A stretch of DNA of 64,000 bases from Paramecium tetraurelia (lineage: Eukaryota; Ciliophora; Oligohymenophorea; Peniculida; Parameciidae), in contig NW_001799177.1 in NCBI RefSeq assembly GCF_000165425.1, positions 124,001-188,000 on the forward strand, given 5' to 3'. Each line of letters starts with the position of its first letter. The stretch's first letter is position 1. The notes beneath the pieces are model-generated. The model was not told where the DNA came from, did no database searches, and worked only from the letters and a program-made list of their open reading frames with translations. The position numbers and the translations under genes were made by a program. Shown here piece after piece: positions 1-11,736 of the stretch.

Positions 1-1129
1 AGTTATTGCAGCAGGAGCTCTCTATTTAGCATTGAGGATCTGTAATCATCCAATGCCTTCTTAACCATGGTGGATTCTATTAGAAGCTACTTTGGATTAA
101 ATTGAGTAAGTGGCTGCAACTATATATAATATATATGAATTCGAAAAGATTGATTTTCGATAGGCAAGAAGAATTCTAGCAAAAGCCAATAGAGTAGCTT
201 ATGTTATTTAACATAGCGAAATTTATGGTATTCCAGAGAAAATTGAAAAGCCATTAGAAGCTATTAAATCAACCTCCTAATTATAAGAATAACAATAAAT
301 TACTAAAGTAGAATAATAAAAATCACCAGTCGATAAGAAAAGCATGAAAAAAAGAAGTAGGTCTAATGAAAAAAAAAGTAAGGATAAAAAGAATAAATCT
401 GAGAAAAAGAAGAAGAAAGATAAGGATAAAAAGAAAGAAAAAAAAGACAAAAAAAAGAAGTAACTATATATTTACTATATTATTAGAAGTAGATCTAGAA
501 GCAAGTCAAATGAAAAAAAATAATCAAAGAAAGATAAGAAAAAGGATAAAAACAAAAAAGAATTAGAAGTCTAAGAAAAAACTAAAACTAAAGATCCAGA
601 ATAAGTGGTCTAATAGGATAGAACTCAAGTTGAATCCAAAATGGAAATTGAGACACCAAATGATTGCAATAACAATATAAAAAGCAACAATAATAATATC
701 TAGTAATCAAGCACAGGTAACGAATTAAAAAAGGATGACTAATTGTGCCAAAAACCTATTGCTGAATAGACAAATAAAGAACCAAATCCTTAAGCATAAC
801 ATGTTATTAATGACGTTTAGTAGCCACAATAATTGCATGATGAAAAAGAATAATTGAAAGTGTAATTGCCTTTATAGAGTAAATAGGATTTGATTGCTTA
901 AATAAAAGCAATTCTAAAAACTTAATAATTATAGAAGGATAAAGAAAAAGATTAAGATAAAGAAAAGGAAAAAGAGAAGGAAAAAGAAAAAGAAAAAGAA
1001 AAGGAAAAAGATGAAGAACAGTCTCCAGATGAATTAGATTCAGAAGAAGATGAACAATTAAAAGCACTTAAATTAAAAAGTAACTTTACATTAATTTTTC
1101 TAGTGTTAGCAAAAAAGCGAAACGAATGA
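1..1129 (+). CDS. Cyclin-L-like protein, 3' part
   Basis: The window enters this gene in frame 2; the start is outside. The first ~85 codons give the second cyclin fold (AAGALYLALRI, then PMPSQPWWILL), which matches the C-terminal cyclin box of cyclin L/K/T proteins; the proline-tryptophan segment is closest to cyclin L. After it comes a long lysine/glutamate/serine-rich tail like the charged RS-type tail of cyclin L, a partner of CDK11-type kinases in transcription and splicing. A 27-nt intron lies at 460-486 (GTAACT...TATTAG). A second in-frame 24-nt GT-AG stretch near 1080-1103 may be an intron or coding. The frame ends at TGA 1127-1129. Many TAA/TAG codons are read as Gln. Cyclin T or K remain possible. 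Confidence 0.75.
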
Positions 1130-1183
1130 TGAGCTCTGTAATATAAATTTAAAGAATATATATATATTTAATCTATCTTTATT

Positions 1184-1722
1184 TCAAATTAATTATATTG
1201 CATTGTAATTCTAATTATCATCAATATTCCTGATATGATGTAATTGTTAAAATTTTGTTATCAAAAAAACAGAAAAATCAATTAAATAAATACTTTCAAT
1301 TACTAATATCAACGAGGTGATATTAAAATAACTTAGAATTATGTTCCTAAAATTACGATTAATCGACTATTTTATATGTTTCAATTTATAAACAGAAGTA
1401 GGGTGTGATATAAATTTGTTATTTAGCCCTAACAGAAAGTGTTTTAGAATTATCAATTTACTAATTTTTCTCAAGCTCTTCTTATCATATTCTTATTTTT
1501 AGATATTCTGGAATTTGAAAGTATTTAGAAAATTGTTTTTTGTAATTAAAAAATAGAATTTGATATGAGCAGTTATAATTTTTAATTAAAATGAAACTGA
1601 TATTGAATATAATTACATAAACACTTTATGATTCTCTACACGATTGAATAAAATTTTAATATAAGCTTCTAATAAATCAATTTAAATGGAAATTCACCCT
1701 AGAAAATTTTTTATTATTTCAT
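1184..1722 (-). CDS. Possible small unrecognised gene
   Basis: On the minus strand an open frame of 169 codons can be built from ATG at 1722 to TGA at 1184-1186, using one 29-nt intron (GTGAAT...TATTAG) after eight codons. The product is rich in Ile, Leu, Lys and Asn, with a hydrophobic stretch towards the C-terminus, and matches no family I know. In DNA this AT-rich, with only TGA as a stop, open frames of this size can arise by chance, so this is a weak call. It would converge with the cyclin-L-like gene on its left. Confidence 0.28.
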
Positions 1723-2059
1723 TAATACATAAAGATTTATTTTTCTTTTAATAAAAATCCTAAATAATCACTGATTTTGTTAAATCCCCATTACAAAGTA
1801 ATTTTAATATTATTAATCTTTAATTAAATTCAGTTTAAAGATTAATAATAATCATTATCATAATAATTGAAGATGAACTAAATATTAGTTTTTAATTTAA
1901 GCTTTGTATATTTTCTATATAAATATTGTAATCCAAATTCTAGAAATAAAGTGTTTCTACTTTAATGTTTTAATATCAAAAGTTCCTTCAAAAAGTTGCT
2001 AAAAATTAAATTTTCGTTATAATGTAATAAACTCATTAATAATAATATTATTATATTAA

Positions 2060-3026
2060 TCAATAATGAAATAATTCTGCTATAAATCCTTTAAAAAGGA
2101 TATCAAAAATAAGATCGTCTGCTTGATTATTTAATTAAGTTGCTAAATCTAAGCAAAAAATCATTCTTTGGATTATATTTTAGTAAATTTCTTATTTGAG
2201 TTAGAAATCAGAATATTGTTTTTCAATTTGTTCAATCTCATTTTATAGATATGCTATTATTTGAATTTTATTTTATTAACTACTTTTACCTTAGAAGCAA
2301 TGAGCTTTAAGGATCTATTGAGTAGGTACTTTCCAGAGTTTATTAAAGATCTTTTACATAAAATGTGTTCGAATGGATTTTAGATGGACATCCCATGATT
2401 CTAATTTAGAGATCATAAATTTATGCGGTTTATTTCCTTTAATTCTTGTAGAGTGGTTGATTTTTTTTTAGTTTTTATCATTAATTTTAGGGACTTATAT
2501 AATTTATAGATATATACTTGACTTAAATTTGTTCAATTGCAATTTATTGGCATAATCCAATACTTTAGAAAACAAATCAGATCCTCCAATCACTTTAGTT
2601 TTGATTGAACTCTTAAATTCGAATAAAATGTCATATTATTACTACATTGATATTGGTTTGAATTGTAATGTTTATTGCTACCCTGTAGTAAATTAATCCT
2701 CGATGTCCATATTATCGATAAAGGGGAATTCTTATCTTAATAATGCAGTTATAAATACCAATAGGTATCAATTTGTTCATCTCAAAATCAATATCAGAAA
2801 ATGCGAAGTTATTAGTGTCTCCGAAATTAAAGTATTCATCTACAAACGAGTGTTCTTCAGGTATTCGAAACTAATCAGCCTAAAATATGCTTGCTTCTGA
2901 ATATTGTGTCATTCCATTTAAATTATGATTCACCAATAACAAAAAAAAGCAAATCAATTGTATCAATGTTGCTGAATCAAGCTTTTTCCCTTTTTTCCAA
3001 TCTTGACTTTCTTTTAAATTTAGCAT
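2060..3026 (-). CDS. Unrecognised protein
   Basis: A long minus-strand frame ends at TGA 2060-2062 and is open back to about 2730. It joins an N-terminal exon through a 28-nt intron (complement 2731-2758) with an AAG acceptor. The simplest start is ATG at 2912, giving 274 residues. An alternative start at 3026 would add a short exon through a 37-nt intron ending CAG. The protein has an acidic N-terminus (PEEHSFVDEYFNF), a Q-rich linker and a helical, charged C-terminal half (NEIEQIEKQYSDF). I recognise no domain. Codon use and composition are those of real genes in the window. Start and first intron are uncertain. Confidence 0.6.
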
Positions 3027-3460
3027 GTTATTAATTATAAAGTAAAAATAATTTCTAAAATCATTTTAAAACTTAATCAATAAATAATCTAATCATTTTA
3101 AAGGTTCTCCTCTCTTCATATTATATTTTCATATTAATATTAAATGAATTACAATTTACTAGATTCAAGCAAGAATTGTTTTACTACAAAGATGACTTAA
3201 TAGTTGATTTATTTTAATAATGATTTATTAACCAACTCTACAATATAAAATTTAAAAGGAAGATATAATTGGATGAATTATATGCTTTTTTGAATAAACA
3301 ATATTTATAATTCTCCTTCATTTGAAAAATATATACAATTATTAACATAATGATTTTCTAAATTAATATAGAATAAAATGGTGTATTAGAGCATTAAAAA
3401 AGAGAACAACAATTTATTTACAATGTTTGAATGATGAAATATTTAAACTAATTCTTAATT

Positions 3461-3995
3461 TCATTATTATTAACTTTTGAAGTGCTCTTTAACATCAAAT
3501 TTACAATTTGGACATTTGCTAGCCTTTTAAAACCAAGGAACTATACAGTCTTCATGAAATATATGATTGCATGGCAACTTCATTATGATTTCCCCTTTGG
3601 ACTTATGAGAAATTTATACCTTTGGCGAAGTCCTTAATGCAAATTGAACAATTCTTAGATGATTTACCCATTTTCATTTTTTTGATTTATCCTACAAATT
3701 GTTCTTCTAATTTATTTTCTTCATTTTTCAGATCCTCTTATTCAAACTCAAATCTCTCAAATTCCTCAGACTATATAAATTAAATGTCAAGCAATTACAA
3801 TTAATCTATTAAAGGTCTCAAGCGACATTCCCTAAATGGGGCATTCTTAATTAATGTATAACAGTTACAATCCATCTTTCCGTCATGTCGATATCCATTA
3901 GTGTATACGGCAGCCCATTCATTATTCCAATCTATAAAATCAAGATTATATTTCCCGGTAGGATTCATTTTAATTGGTCGATCATTACCTTTCAT
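3461..3995 (-). CDS. RING-H2 finger protein (probable E3 ubiquitin ligase)
   Basis: The gene encodes 169 residues once a 25-nt intron (complement 3595-3619, GTATAA...CCAAAG) is removed. The C-terminal third holds a RING-H2 finger: CSIC, then PCNHIFHEDC, then CPNC, with spacing typical of ubiquitin ligases that bind two zinc ions and recruit an E2 enzyme. The intron falls inside the finger, and only this splice gives the full zinc-ligand set, which strongly supports its AAG acceptor. The N-terminal half has an unusual cysteine cluster (DCNCY...ECRLRP) of unknown role; the middle is acidic and probably helical. No membrane segment is seen. The substrate is unknown. Confidence 0.85.
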
Positions 3996-4371
3996 TTTAT
4001 AAAATATCAATAATAATGAAATAAAATGATAAAATATGATTTATGAATTCATATATATTTTTAATCCAATCTTAAATTGATTCATTATTACAATTTATAA
4101 ATTAGGTAGAAATTGAATGATAGAATTTTTGGGATGTATTATCAGATGCTATAAATAAATAGAATTTAATGTGTTCATTCCTTTTAAAATTCATCGCATT
4201 TTTGATGCACATTTTTCAATAGAAAGATGCTTTTGATAGATGACTTTATTGATAATAGCTTATAATAAAACTACTGGATAGAATTAGAAATGATTTTCAA
4301 ATAAATTCTATATTTAATGAGAATTAAGAACCTACTATAGTTAATTTTATATATAATTATATAATTTCAAG
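3996..4371. other. Intergenic, nothing recognised
   Basis: AT-rich spacer between the divergent RING-H2 and membrane-protein genes. It presumably carries both promoters, but I see no motif I can name. Confidence 0.5.
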
Positions 4372-5448
4372 ATGAGTGATGAGTTTCTAACTTGTGCTAA
4401 GATTATTGAGTTTTTCTGGCTACTCTTAGCATTCGTTTTCTTCTTTTTTGCTGCTTATGCAAAATTTAGATTGAAAAAGGATATTCATTTAGATATCGAG
4501 AATTTGAATTCGAATCACACAGCAGTTAAATATTAAGTTCCTTCCTAATAAGGAGAGGCACAAGAGATTCATATGGTAGATTAGAATGAGTAAAATTCTG
4601 GATAGTTATAATCAACAACTTAATAAAGCAGAGAACCACCTGTATGTTTTAAAATAAAAATTAGACAAAATTAGAGGAATTTTACAAGAAGTCACTAAGT
4701 GTCACAAGTAAGATATTTCCACAATTGGCAATTGCTATTATTTGCATATTAAATGGAGCTAGTCATGCTTTCGCAGTGGCTTGCGTTATATTATACTTTG
4801 TTTCTATCATTTTATTTAATATACTGCAAATTCAAGATTGTTTGGGGTCATAAGGAATGAAAAGTATTTTAAATTTATCATATTTTGAGATATGTTTAAG
4901 TTGTCAAATAACATTTGGTTAGTTTGTTTATTCATCAATTATTTAGCTAGTTCATTATTTTGATTTTTATGATTTCTATATATATATTGGTTTTAGATAA
5001 AATAAATTAATAACAAAATTCTCAAAACGATGTCAATTTTTGTATTTTGTGTACCAAACCTATTACTTTTTATCGAAAGAAACCTTCTTAATGGACCTTT
5101 ATGAGCCAGCTGAAATTGAAAGATTAGAGAGATCTTGTCCATTCTTATTTTTAAGTATAGGTTTTTACTTGGAGGTTTCAATGAATGAGTTTTTTTGGTC
5201 AAAGGAGTTATTTAAGATTCCATTGTTCGAATTATTGACATCGCTATTTTTTATTTTGGTTAAATTCATGGCTTCAATAGCAAAGTTTTTTTTAATCCAC
5301 GGGTTTTATTGTTAACTATCCAGCTCTTCAGATTGTTGGGCCGTGTATTAGAATTATTGTTCTAACTACTTTTGACTTTATTGTTAGATCACTTCCTTTT
5401 TTGGAGATTCTTCCTTCTCTACTTGTTCATCAGTTATCAGAATACTGA
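4372..5448 (+). CDS. Polytopic membrane protein, unrecognised
   Basis: ATG at 4372 opens a frame that starts with a membrane segment (FFWLLLAFVFFFFAAY) and a Q-rich polar stretch. A 23-nt intron at 4642-4664 (GTATGT...AATTAG) then leads to several hydrophobic helices, beginning FPQLAIAIICILNGASHAFA. Near 5262 a 22-nt intron (GTTAAA...CAATAG) would shift to a frame with a convincing hydrophobic end (FLEILPSLLVHQL) and TGA at 5446-5448. Without that intron the protein ends sooner, near 5392. A further open stretch to about 5655 (starting GGPFNLYERYD) may be a missed last exon. Five or more membrane spans are likely. I cannot assign a family. Confidence 0.65.
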
Positions 5449-6027
5449 TGATGGGAGTTGGTTTGAACAAGTGAGGAGGTCCATTTAATTTATATGAACG
5501 TTATGACATTGTTTTTACTTCCACTTATGGTTACTATGATCCTTTTACACAAATTGATGTACCCATTTGCAATTGTTATATTTAAATATTAAGAAATATT
5601 AAATTGAATATTATTTAAGATCACGCGTCTTATTTTATTTATACTAAATTCTAACGTTGATTTCATATATTAATTATTGATTCCTATATGATATTAAGTA
5701 ACCTCGTTTCTTAATGTATCAGACATTGAAATAACTAATGTCCTACTACTGGAATTCCTTTTAATAACATTTAATAATAATAGTTTTATAAAACATAACT
5801 TATGTAAAAATTGAGTAGTCTACTATTTAATGATTGCTTATCAAATATTATATATTACATTTTAATTAAAGATATTCGAACAGACTTCTAAATTTATTTT
5901 ATTGGAAAATGTAAATAACTATTATTTTAGTAAATTTATAAAGTAAATTTTATCAATGTTATTTAGATGAGTATATGTTAAGGAATAAATAAGGAATAAT
6001 GATATAATTAAATATTAATTAATAGAT
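5449..6027. other. Intergenic or missed 3' exon
   Basis: The first 200 bases hold an open, protein-like frame on the plus strand (GGPFNLYERYDIVFTSTYGY) that may belong to the membrane protein upstream. The remainder is AT-rich with no gene evident. Confidence 0.35.
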
Positions 6028-7759
6028 TCAATGCTTCTATTCGTCATCAACCTCATATATGGCTTATTATCTTTATTAATTGAATTTCGAGTAAGTGAAT
6101 TTCCTTTTTATTACACTTTATTAAATAAGTCGAGGACTATTACTATAATTCAATCTTCCAGAATCTGGTGATTGAGTATCAGGTGTTAAGGGATCAAAAT
6201 CCTAAGTTGCAAATTTCTTAAATGCGCTTTTCTTAGGAAATTCAGTTGGTGAATTCTCATTTAGGGCCAAGTTTTTTTTTTTTGCATGTTATGCTAATCT
6301 GGGACTATTTAAGGTTGGAACTCTAACTCTCAAAGGATCATCTTCTGGATTTTCATCGTCTTTTTATTTAGATTTTTATTTGATTTCTGGTAATTAAAGT
6401 CTATCAGATTTTTCAGTTTTGAAGGTTGATGTTTACCAAGGTTTACTATTATTGTTGAGTTGCTTTTTCGATTATTGGAATTTCATTTTTCTATCGATGA
6501 ATGATCCTGTAAAAAATGGATGATTCAAAGCCTATTATGCTGAAATTCTTTATTGAGGCAAAGCCTAAAGCATTTAAGATATTAAATCCATGGCTGATTA
6601 AGGAGTTGAGTAGAGACTGAGAGTATCTAAGTTTATAATGCATTTCTTGTTCAACTTGAGAATTTCATGATAGTCATTCCCTGGAAACAAATCTTTGGAT
6701 GTAATTCTAAGGGTTAGAATAATAGTACAGTTTATAGAATATACAGCCAACACTGAACATATCACAAATCTTATCATATTTACATGTTAGATCTTTGAGA
6801 TTGGCTATTTCTGGTGCTACATATCCAGGAGTACCACATTTAGGGAAAGGGTATGTGGCGGCAGTTTGCCATGTAGCTAATCCAAAATCTACTATCCTCA
6901 ATCCATTTATGTCGTTTGGTTTCTTAAACATGATATTTTCTGGCTTTAAATCTCTATGCATTATATTCAGAGAGTGCATTTGAGCCACTGCAGTTAAGAT
7001 TGTCTAAGGATTTACTTGAATTGATTACAAACAAGATAGACTTAATTTCATCCCAACCCAATTATATGATTCCTTTGGAAATCAAATCATGAAGGGAACT
7101 ACCTTTTAAGTATTCTAAAATGATATAAAATGTAGTCTCTCCTTCATAAACCTCCTCCAATTTTACGATATATTCATGATTAAGTGCTGCCATCAAATTA
7201 ATTTCATTAAACAACGCTTCCTAATTTGACTATAAACACAATATTTTACAAAGCCTCCATCTTCTTTTAGATATTTCTTCTCTACATTTTTGGATGCAAA
7301 TTCTTGTTTGTCACATTTATCCATTACCAAGTAAACCTTTGAATTATAAATAATAGAGTACTCTTGAAGAGCCTCCTCTCCCTAATTATTTCATGGGCAG
7401 ATAGAAATCACTCACATCCTTATACATTACTTTATTTCTTAGTAATTTCTTTAGCTATTTAAATTCCTCACAGTTTCCTTCGAAATACTTGACCTCCTCT
7501 CTATATTCAAACCCCATTTGTGTTATTTTTTGCTTATCTTGGTTCCAGTAGATTTTTGACTAAAGATTGATTTGAAGAACATATTTCGGTTATTAGGAAT
7601 TAAGTTCCTTTACTAATATTATCCATGAAATACTTGACTCAAGATCAACTAATCATCGATAACATACAAGAAGTATGTAACATCTAAATGACTATGCTTA
7701 CTTTGACAAACCATCTAGAATGATGCGTTTTCATACACAATATCACTGATATTGTTCAT
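6028..7759 (-). CDS. Serine/threonine protein kinase with N-terminal PH-like region
   Basis: Splicing about five short introns gives one kinase. About 130 residues of beta-rich sequence come first (ending YWNQDKQKITQMGFEYR), resembling the PH-like regions that precede many ciliate kinases. The kinase follows: glycine loop LGRGGSSRV, lysine motif [17 protein letters not shown] and GYVAPE, so it should be active. The C-terminal tail is rich in Ser, Pro, Lys and Gln (TPDTQSPDSG). The glycine loop becomes continuous only when a 25-nt intron with an AAAG acceptor (complement 7337-7361) is removed, and the subdomain IX-X junction needs a 22-nt intron (GTACTA...CCTTAG). It looks like a CaMK/AGC-type kinase. 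The upstream-most intron (GTC donor) is uncertain. Confidence 0.85.
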
Positions 7760-8177
7760 ATATTACGCTAAATTATATTAATTTAAACACAATTAATATG
7801 TTAAAACATATAAGAATTGCTTATTCCTTCCAACACAATAAATACTTTATCATTTTAGTAATCATTTTCAGATTGAAATATATATCCTTTAAATTAAAGT
7901 TATTTCATTTATTATTCATAAACAACTATGTACTCAATGTTCGAAGTGATATTTATAATCCCTCAAGTCTAAACGATTAGACTAAAAGACATCAATGTAG
8001 ATGTCCAAAAAAGATCTAAATTACTTTTTGATAGATAATTTGTTAATATAAAATTAAGAGAATTAAACTTGAAACTAATAACACTCAAAAAATAGAGGTT
8101 AATGACAAAGATTAGTTATCTATTTGATAATAATTATTTTATATAATAAATTGTGAAATTAAGAATGCCATTTTAAA
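7760..8177. other. Intergenic, nothing recognised
   Basis: AT-rich spacer. A 6-bp inverted repeat around 7989-8008 (GACATC...GATGTC) is the only structure I noticed. The 60-codon plus-strand open frame at 7798-7980 has no protein-like character. Confidence 0.4.
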
Positions 8178-8592
8178 TCATCTTTAGTTTTCTTTCTTTA
8201 AGCTCTCACGTAAACGAATTCTGAATATGAAATACATAGTTACCTTTCTTTGGCTGATCTTTCCATGTCTCCAATTTCATCACTTCCGAGTCTATACATC
8301 ACAAATAATATCACTCCTGCAAACCATCCCATGTAGATGCAAAAATAAAATGCATTTTTCATCCTTAATTCTCTTGATTGTGGTTTCAATTCCTCATCTA
8401 ACTTCTGACTATAAATTTAATTTGCTAATACTTTTAAGCTAGTTGTTCTCTTGTCAACTAGGGACCTCTTTGGAAATCCTTGAAATCTTGTTTCTATCCC
8501 TTAAAATTGTATTTGGGAGGAGCATCAATCTTCTAACCTCCTTTTACAACATTCTCGTAAAAATTCTTATAAATGTTCCTTAATTTTTACAT
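8178..8592 (-). CDS. Small single-pass membrane protein
   Basis: 122 residues after removal of two 23-nt introns (one GTATTA...TTATAG, one GTAACT...ATTCAG). The N-terminal half is polar and basic (KGGQKIDAPPKYNFKG), then comes one membrane helix (FYFCIYMGWFAGVILFVMY), then a charged tail (MERSAKERIRLRESLKK). Size and layout resemble small accessory subunits of organelle membrane complexes, but I recognise no family. Its start codon lies only 45 bp from that of the MORN gene on the other strand, so the two probably share a promoter. Confidence 0.7.
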
Positions 8593-8637
8593 TAATTATA
8601 ATATATATATATCTATCATTTATTTTTATTATAACTA

Positions 8638-9688
8638 ATGGGGCAATAATGTTGTAATCCAAAAAATGGTTATATGCCTGATCAGATTCCAATAAACATC
8701 TACACACCAGAATCGATGGACAAAGGGCTTCAAAATTCGAAATACATATTGGAAGAAGTCTGTCAAGATCTTGACAACGATGAATACAACAATAATCAAG
8801 TTGAAGATGAACATTTACCGTCAGACGCTATGAAATTACAAGACATTCCCAAATTAGATAATCAAAGAGCAGAATCTATTAGACAATAACTTGGCCCTAT
8901 CAAACTTACTTTTGATCCCTAGTATCAGGTTTATCAACCTATATAAATTGTAAATTACAAACCGAATGGAGACATTCATTCTATTATCATCTTTGAAGGT
9001 CAATGGTATAAATAAAAACGAAACGGAGCAGGAACTCAATACTATCCCGATGGTTCTATTTATGAAGGCAATTGGTGTCATAATAAGCATGATGGATTCG
9101 GCAGAATTATCTACGCTGATGGAGAATACTATGTAGGAGAATGGCGATTGGGGTAAACTCACGGAGAAGGTACTTTAGTTACTAAAGAGTTAACTTATAC
9201 AGGAATATGGGAAGATGATTTATAAGTAAGTATGTCTTATATTCAGAATGGTCAAGGCTACGAAAAGAAATCTAATGGAACCACCTATGAAGGATCGTTT
9301 AAAAATGGACGCAAGCATGGGTCTGGCTTAGTAAAATATTCAGATAATTCTTAATATAAAGGAAACTTTGTTGAAGATCGCTATGAGGGTATTGGAGAAT
9401 ATAAATGGAGTGATGGTAGGACCTATGGAGGAGAATGGAAAAATAATCTAATGAACGGAAAAGGGGAAATGAGATACCCGAATGGAGATAAATACATAGG
9501 TATAGTATTGAATTAACCTAGGACATTTTAAGAATGATAAAAAACATGGATTAGGAAAATTTATTTAAGCAACAGGTAGATCCATTGAAGGAGAATGGTG
9601 GGAAGGTAAATTAAACGGAGAAGCAAAGATAACAGAGCCTACTGGAGAGTCCTTTTAGGCAAATTTCAAAGATGATCAAATAATTTGA
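8638..9688 (+). CDS. MORN-repeat protein with predicted N-terminal lipid anchor
   Basis: The protein has 335 residues after removal of a 21-nt intron (GTAAGT...ATTCAG) and a 22-nt intron (GTATAG...ACCTAG). From about residue 110 it is a run of MORN repeats (YPDGSIYEGNW, YADGEYYVGEW, WSDGRTYGGEW and others), a beta-hairpin module that binds lipid membranes or partner proteins and is common in ciliate cortical and ciliary proteins. It begins MGQQCC, a classic site for N-myristoylation at Gly2 with palmitoylation of the adjacent cysteines, so membrane tethering is likely. About 100 acidic, non-repeat residues precede the repeats. N-myristoyltransferase is encoded at 38.4 kb in this window. Confidence 0.9.
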
Positions 9689-10106
9689 AGCACTTGATAA
9701 TTTATACTTTATGTTCTAACAGAAATACATACTTATTGTTTTCAATTACATTTCATAAATAAATTTTCATTGATTTTAAATTTTTAGATTTTATCATGAA
9801 AGTCTTAAATATTTTTCAAATTAGCTGATGAATTTATATTAAATAAAACTAGTTACATCATTATTGAATAATGTAGCTATGAGATTCAAGGTTATCCATT
9901 TTAAAAATTAATTTTAATTGATCACATTTGTTTCATGAAATTGAATGCTTAGGTATTGATTGAGTTCTGATGTTATTTTGAGATTGTCAATTATTGAAAT
10001 GGAAAATCATATTATATTTTTGGGTTAGTTAACTTTTTTAAGTATATTTTGTCAAATCTGTTTGGAGTATTAAAAATATCATTAAATTTTATTAATTCAA
10101 ATTTGG
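9689..10106. other. Intergenic, nothing recognised
   Basis: AT-rich spacer between two genes on the plus strand, with stops in all frames and no RNA gene seen. Confidence 0.5.
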
Positions 10107-11538
10107 ATGAGCTCCCTCTTTGTTAAATGTTTATAATGTAATCAAAGACCAGCAACAATAAAATGTCAATAGTGTAAAATTGGCCAGGTTGTCAGATTAT
10201 GTTACAGTTGTGATTCACAAGTGCATAATAGATAAGGACCTATTAGTCAACTACATAAGACAGAAATCATTCCTTATTAAGGTAAAAGTGCAAATTTGAA
10301 ATATTGTAGAAATGTATTAAAAAGCTCCACAATCAGCTGGCTAAACAAACTTGGGAAATAAATTTGAAAATACTCAAAATGCTCAAAAAAAATAATAACC
10401 TTAACAGTCATAATAACCTTAGGGGCAATTTAAATTTACAGCAACAACCAAATAAGAACCACCCTAATTTACTTAGAAGCCAGTTACCAATGTGGCAAAA
10501 CCACTACAATAACCTGCTGCCAAGGAGATTAATTTCTCTGGCACAAGATCAAACAACAAGCCAAGATATGATTAAAAGGAAGAGGAACAATACAATAGTT
10601 CATAAAAAAACTCTGTAATCAATTCCAATAATATGTTATTAGGATTAAAAAGGTTCCTTAAACAATCAATTAAAAGAAGAGCAAGATACAAGTTAACAGC
10701 TTAAAAAAGAACTTAAATAAGCTTAAGATTAATTAAATTCCCTTAATAGAGAGGTTGAGAAGAAGATGTAAATGTTATGTATCTATTTCTGTAGCAAGGC
10801 ATCTCAGTAGGACCTTGAGAAAAAACTGAATGATTTAAAGAAGGAAGGAGCTGAAGAAAAGAAGAAAACACAGTAGTTGACTGAGGATGTTAAAAAGTTG
10901 AAGGATCAATTGAAGAATGCTGAAACCTAAACTCAAAAGAAATTAGATTAACAAAAAAAATAATATGAAAAATAAATGTCAAGAAATGGAATAAACCATT
11001 AATGAGAAGCAATAATAAATTGATGAGATTGCTTAGGAATTCTAGAATTACAATCTAGAAGATATTTAGGCTAAAATGGAAGAAATGTCAAATGATATCA
11101 ATATGAAAGATTAGATTATTGAATAATTGCAAAAACAATTAGAAAAAGGTGAAGGCAACTAAAATGATGGAGAGGATGGAGACAAGGAGGAAATCATTCA
11201 ATAAATAGAGTAAAAGGATTTAGAAATCAAAAAACTTGAGGAATTGATAGACAATTTCAAATAATTGTACTAGCATATGTTAGATGAAAAATAAGTAATT
11301 ATGGAAGAGAATGAAAAATTGGCTAATGAGAATAACCAATTCAGAGAAATATTTAGTGTATCATTAATATTAAGTTATCTAGTAAAACTTGCACTTGTTT
11401 GGAATTGATCCTAATTAATTGGAAGAGGAAGGGGAAGGAGAAGGTGAAGATGGAGATGGGTATCAACAAGAGGAAGGTATATATTTAACTGTATTAGGTG
11501 AGATAATTGAAGAAGATGAGACCAATGATACATCTTGA
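10107..11538 (+). CDS. B-box zinc finger and coiled-coil protein
   Basis: The N-terminus (residues 1-50) is a B-box-type zinc finger: KCLQC, KCQQC, LCYSC and then two histidines. A Q/P-rich linker follows, then a long coiled coil rich in Glu, Lys and Gln (about residues 165-400) and an acidic tail (EEEGEGEGEDGDG). Introns seen are two of 28 nt, one of 25 nt and one of 21 nt. With these removed the length is one base too long for a single frame. The break lies near 10951-10985, next to a run of eight A, so a homopolymer error or a true frameshift is possible. B-box plus coiled coil suggests a TRIM-like scaffold, but no RING is present. Confidence 0.75.
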
Positions 11539-11736
11539 TATTAATAGTATCATTTTCCAAATATATAAATATAAATATCTAACAATGCTAGCACTTTTGT
11601 ATTATATCTCTCTTGTTAGATATAATTAACCAATTTATAATAAAATAAAAGATTTCTTATGTTTAATTATGCATAGTTAATTTATCTCATAATATATTTT
11701 TTTATTTAAAATAAAAAGCGAATAAAATAAATTACT

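Noticed and set aside
1687-2069. Plus-strand open frame of about 125 codons
   Set aside because: With TGA as the only stop and low G content such frames are expected by chance; the translation has no protein-like pattern and it overlaps minus-strand coding calls.
7989-8008. Short inverted repeat as a terminator
   Set aside because: Six-base arms in AT-rich DNA are common and no such terminator is known for this kind of gene.
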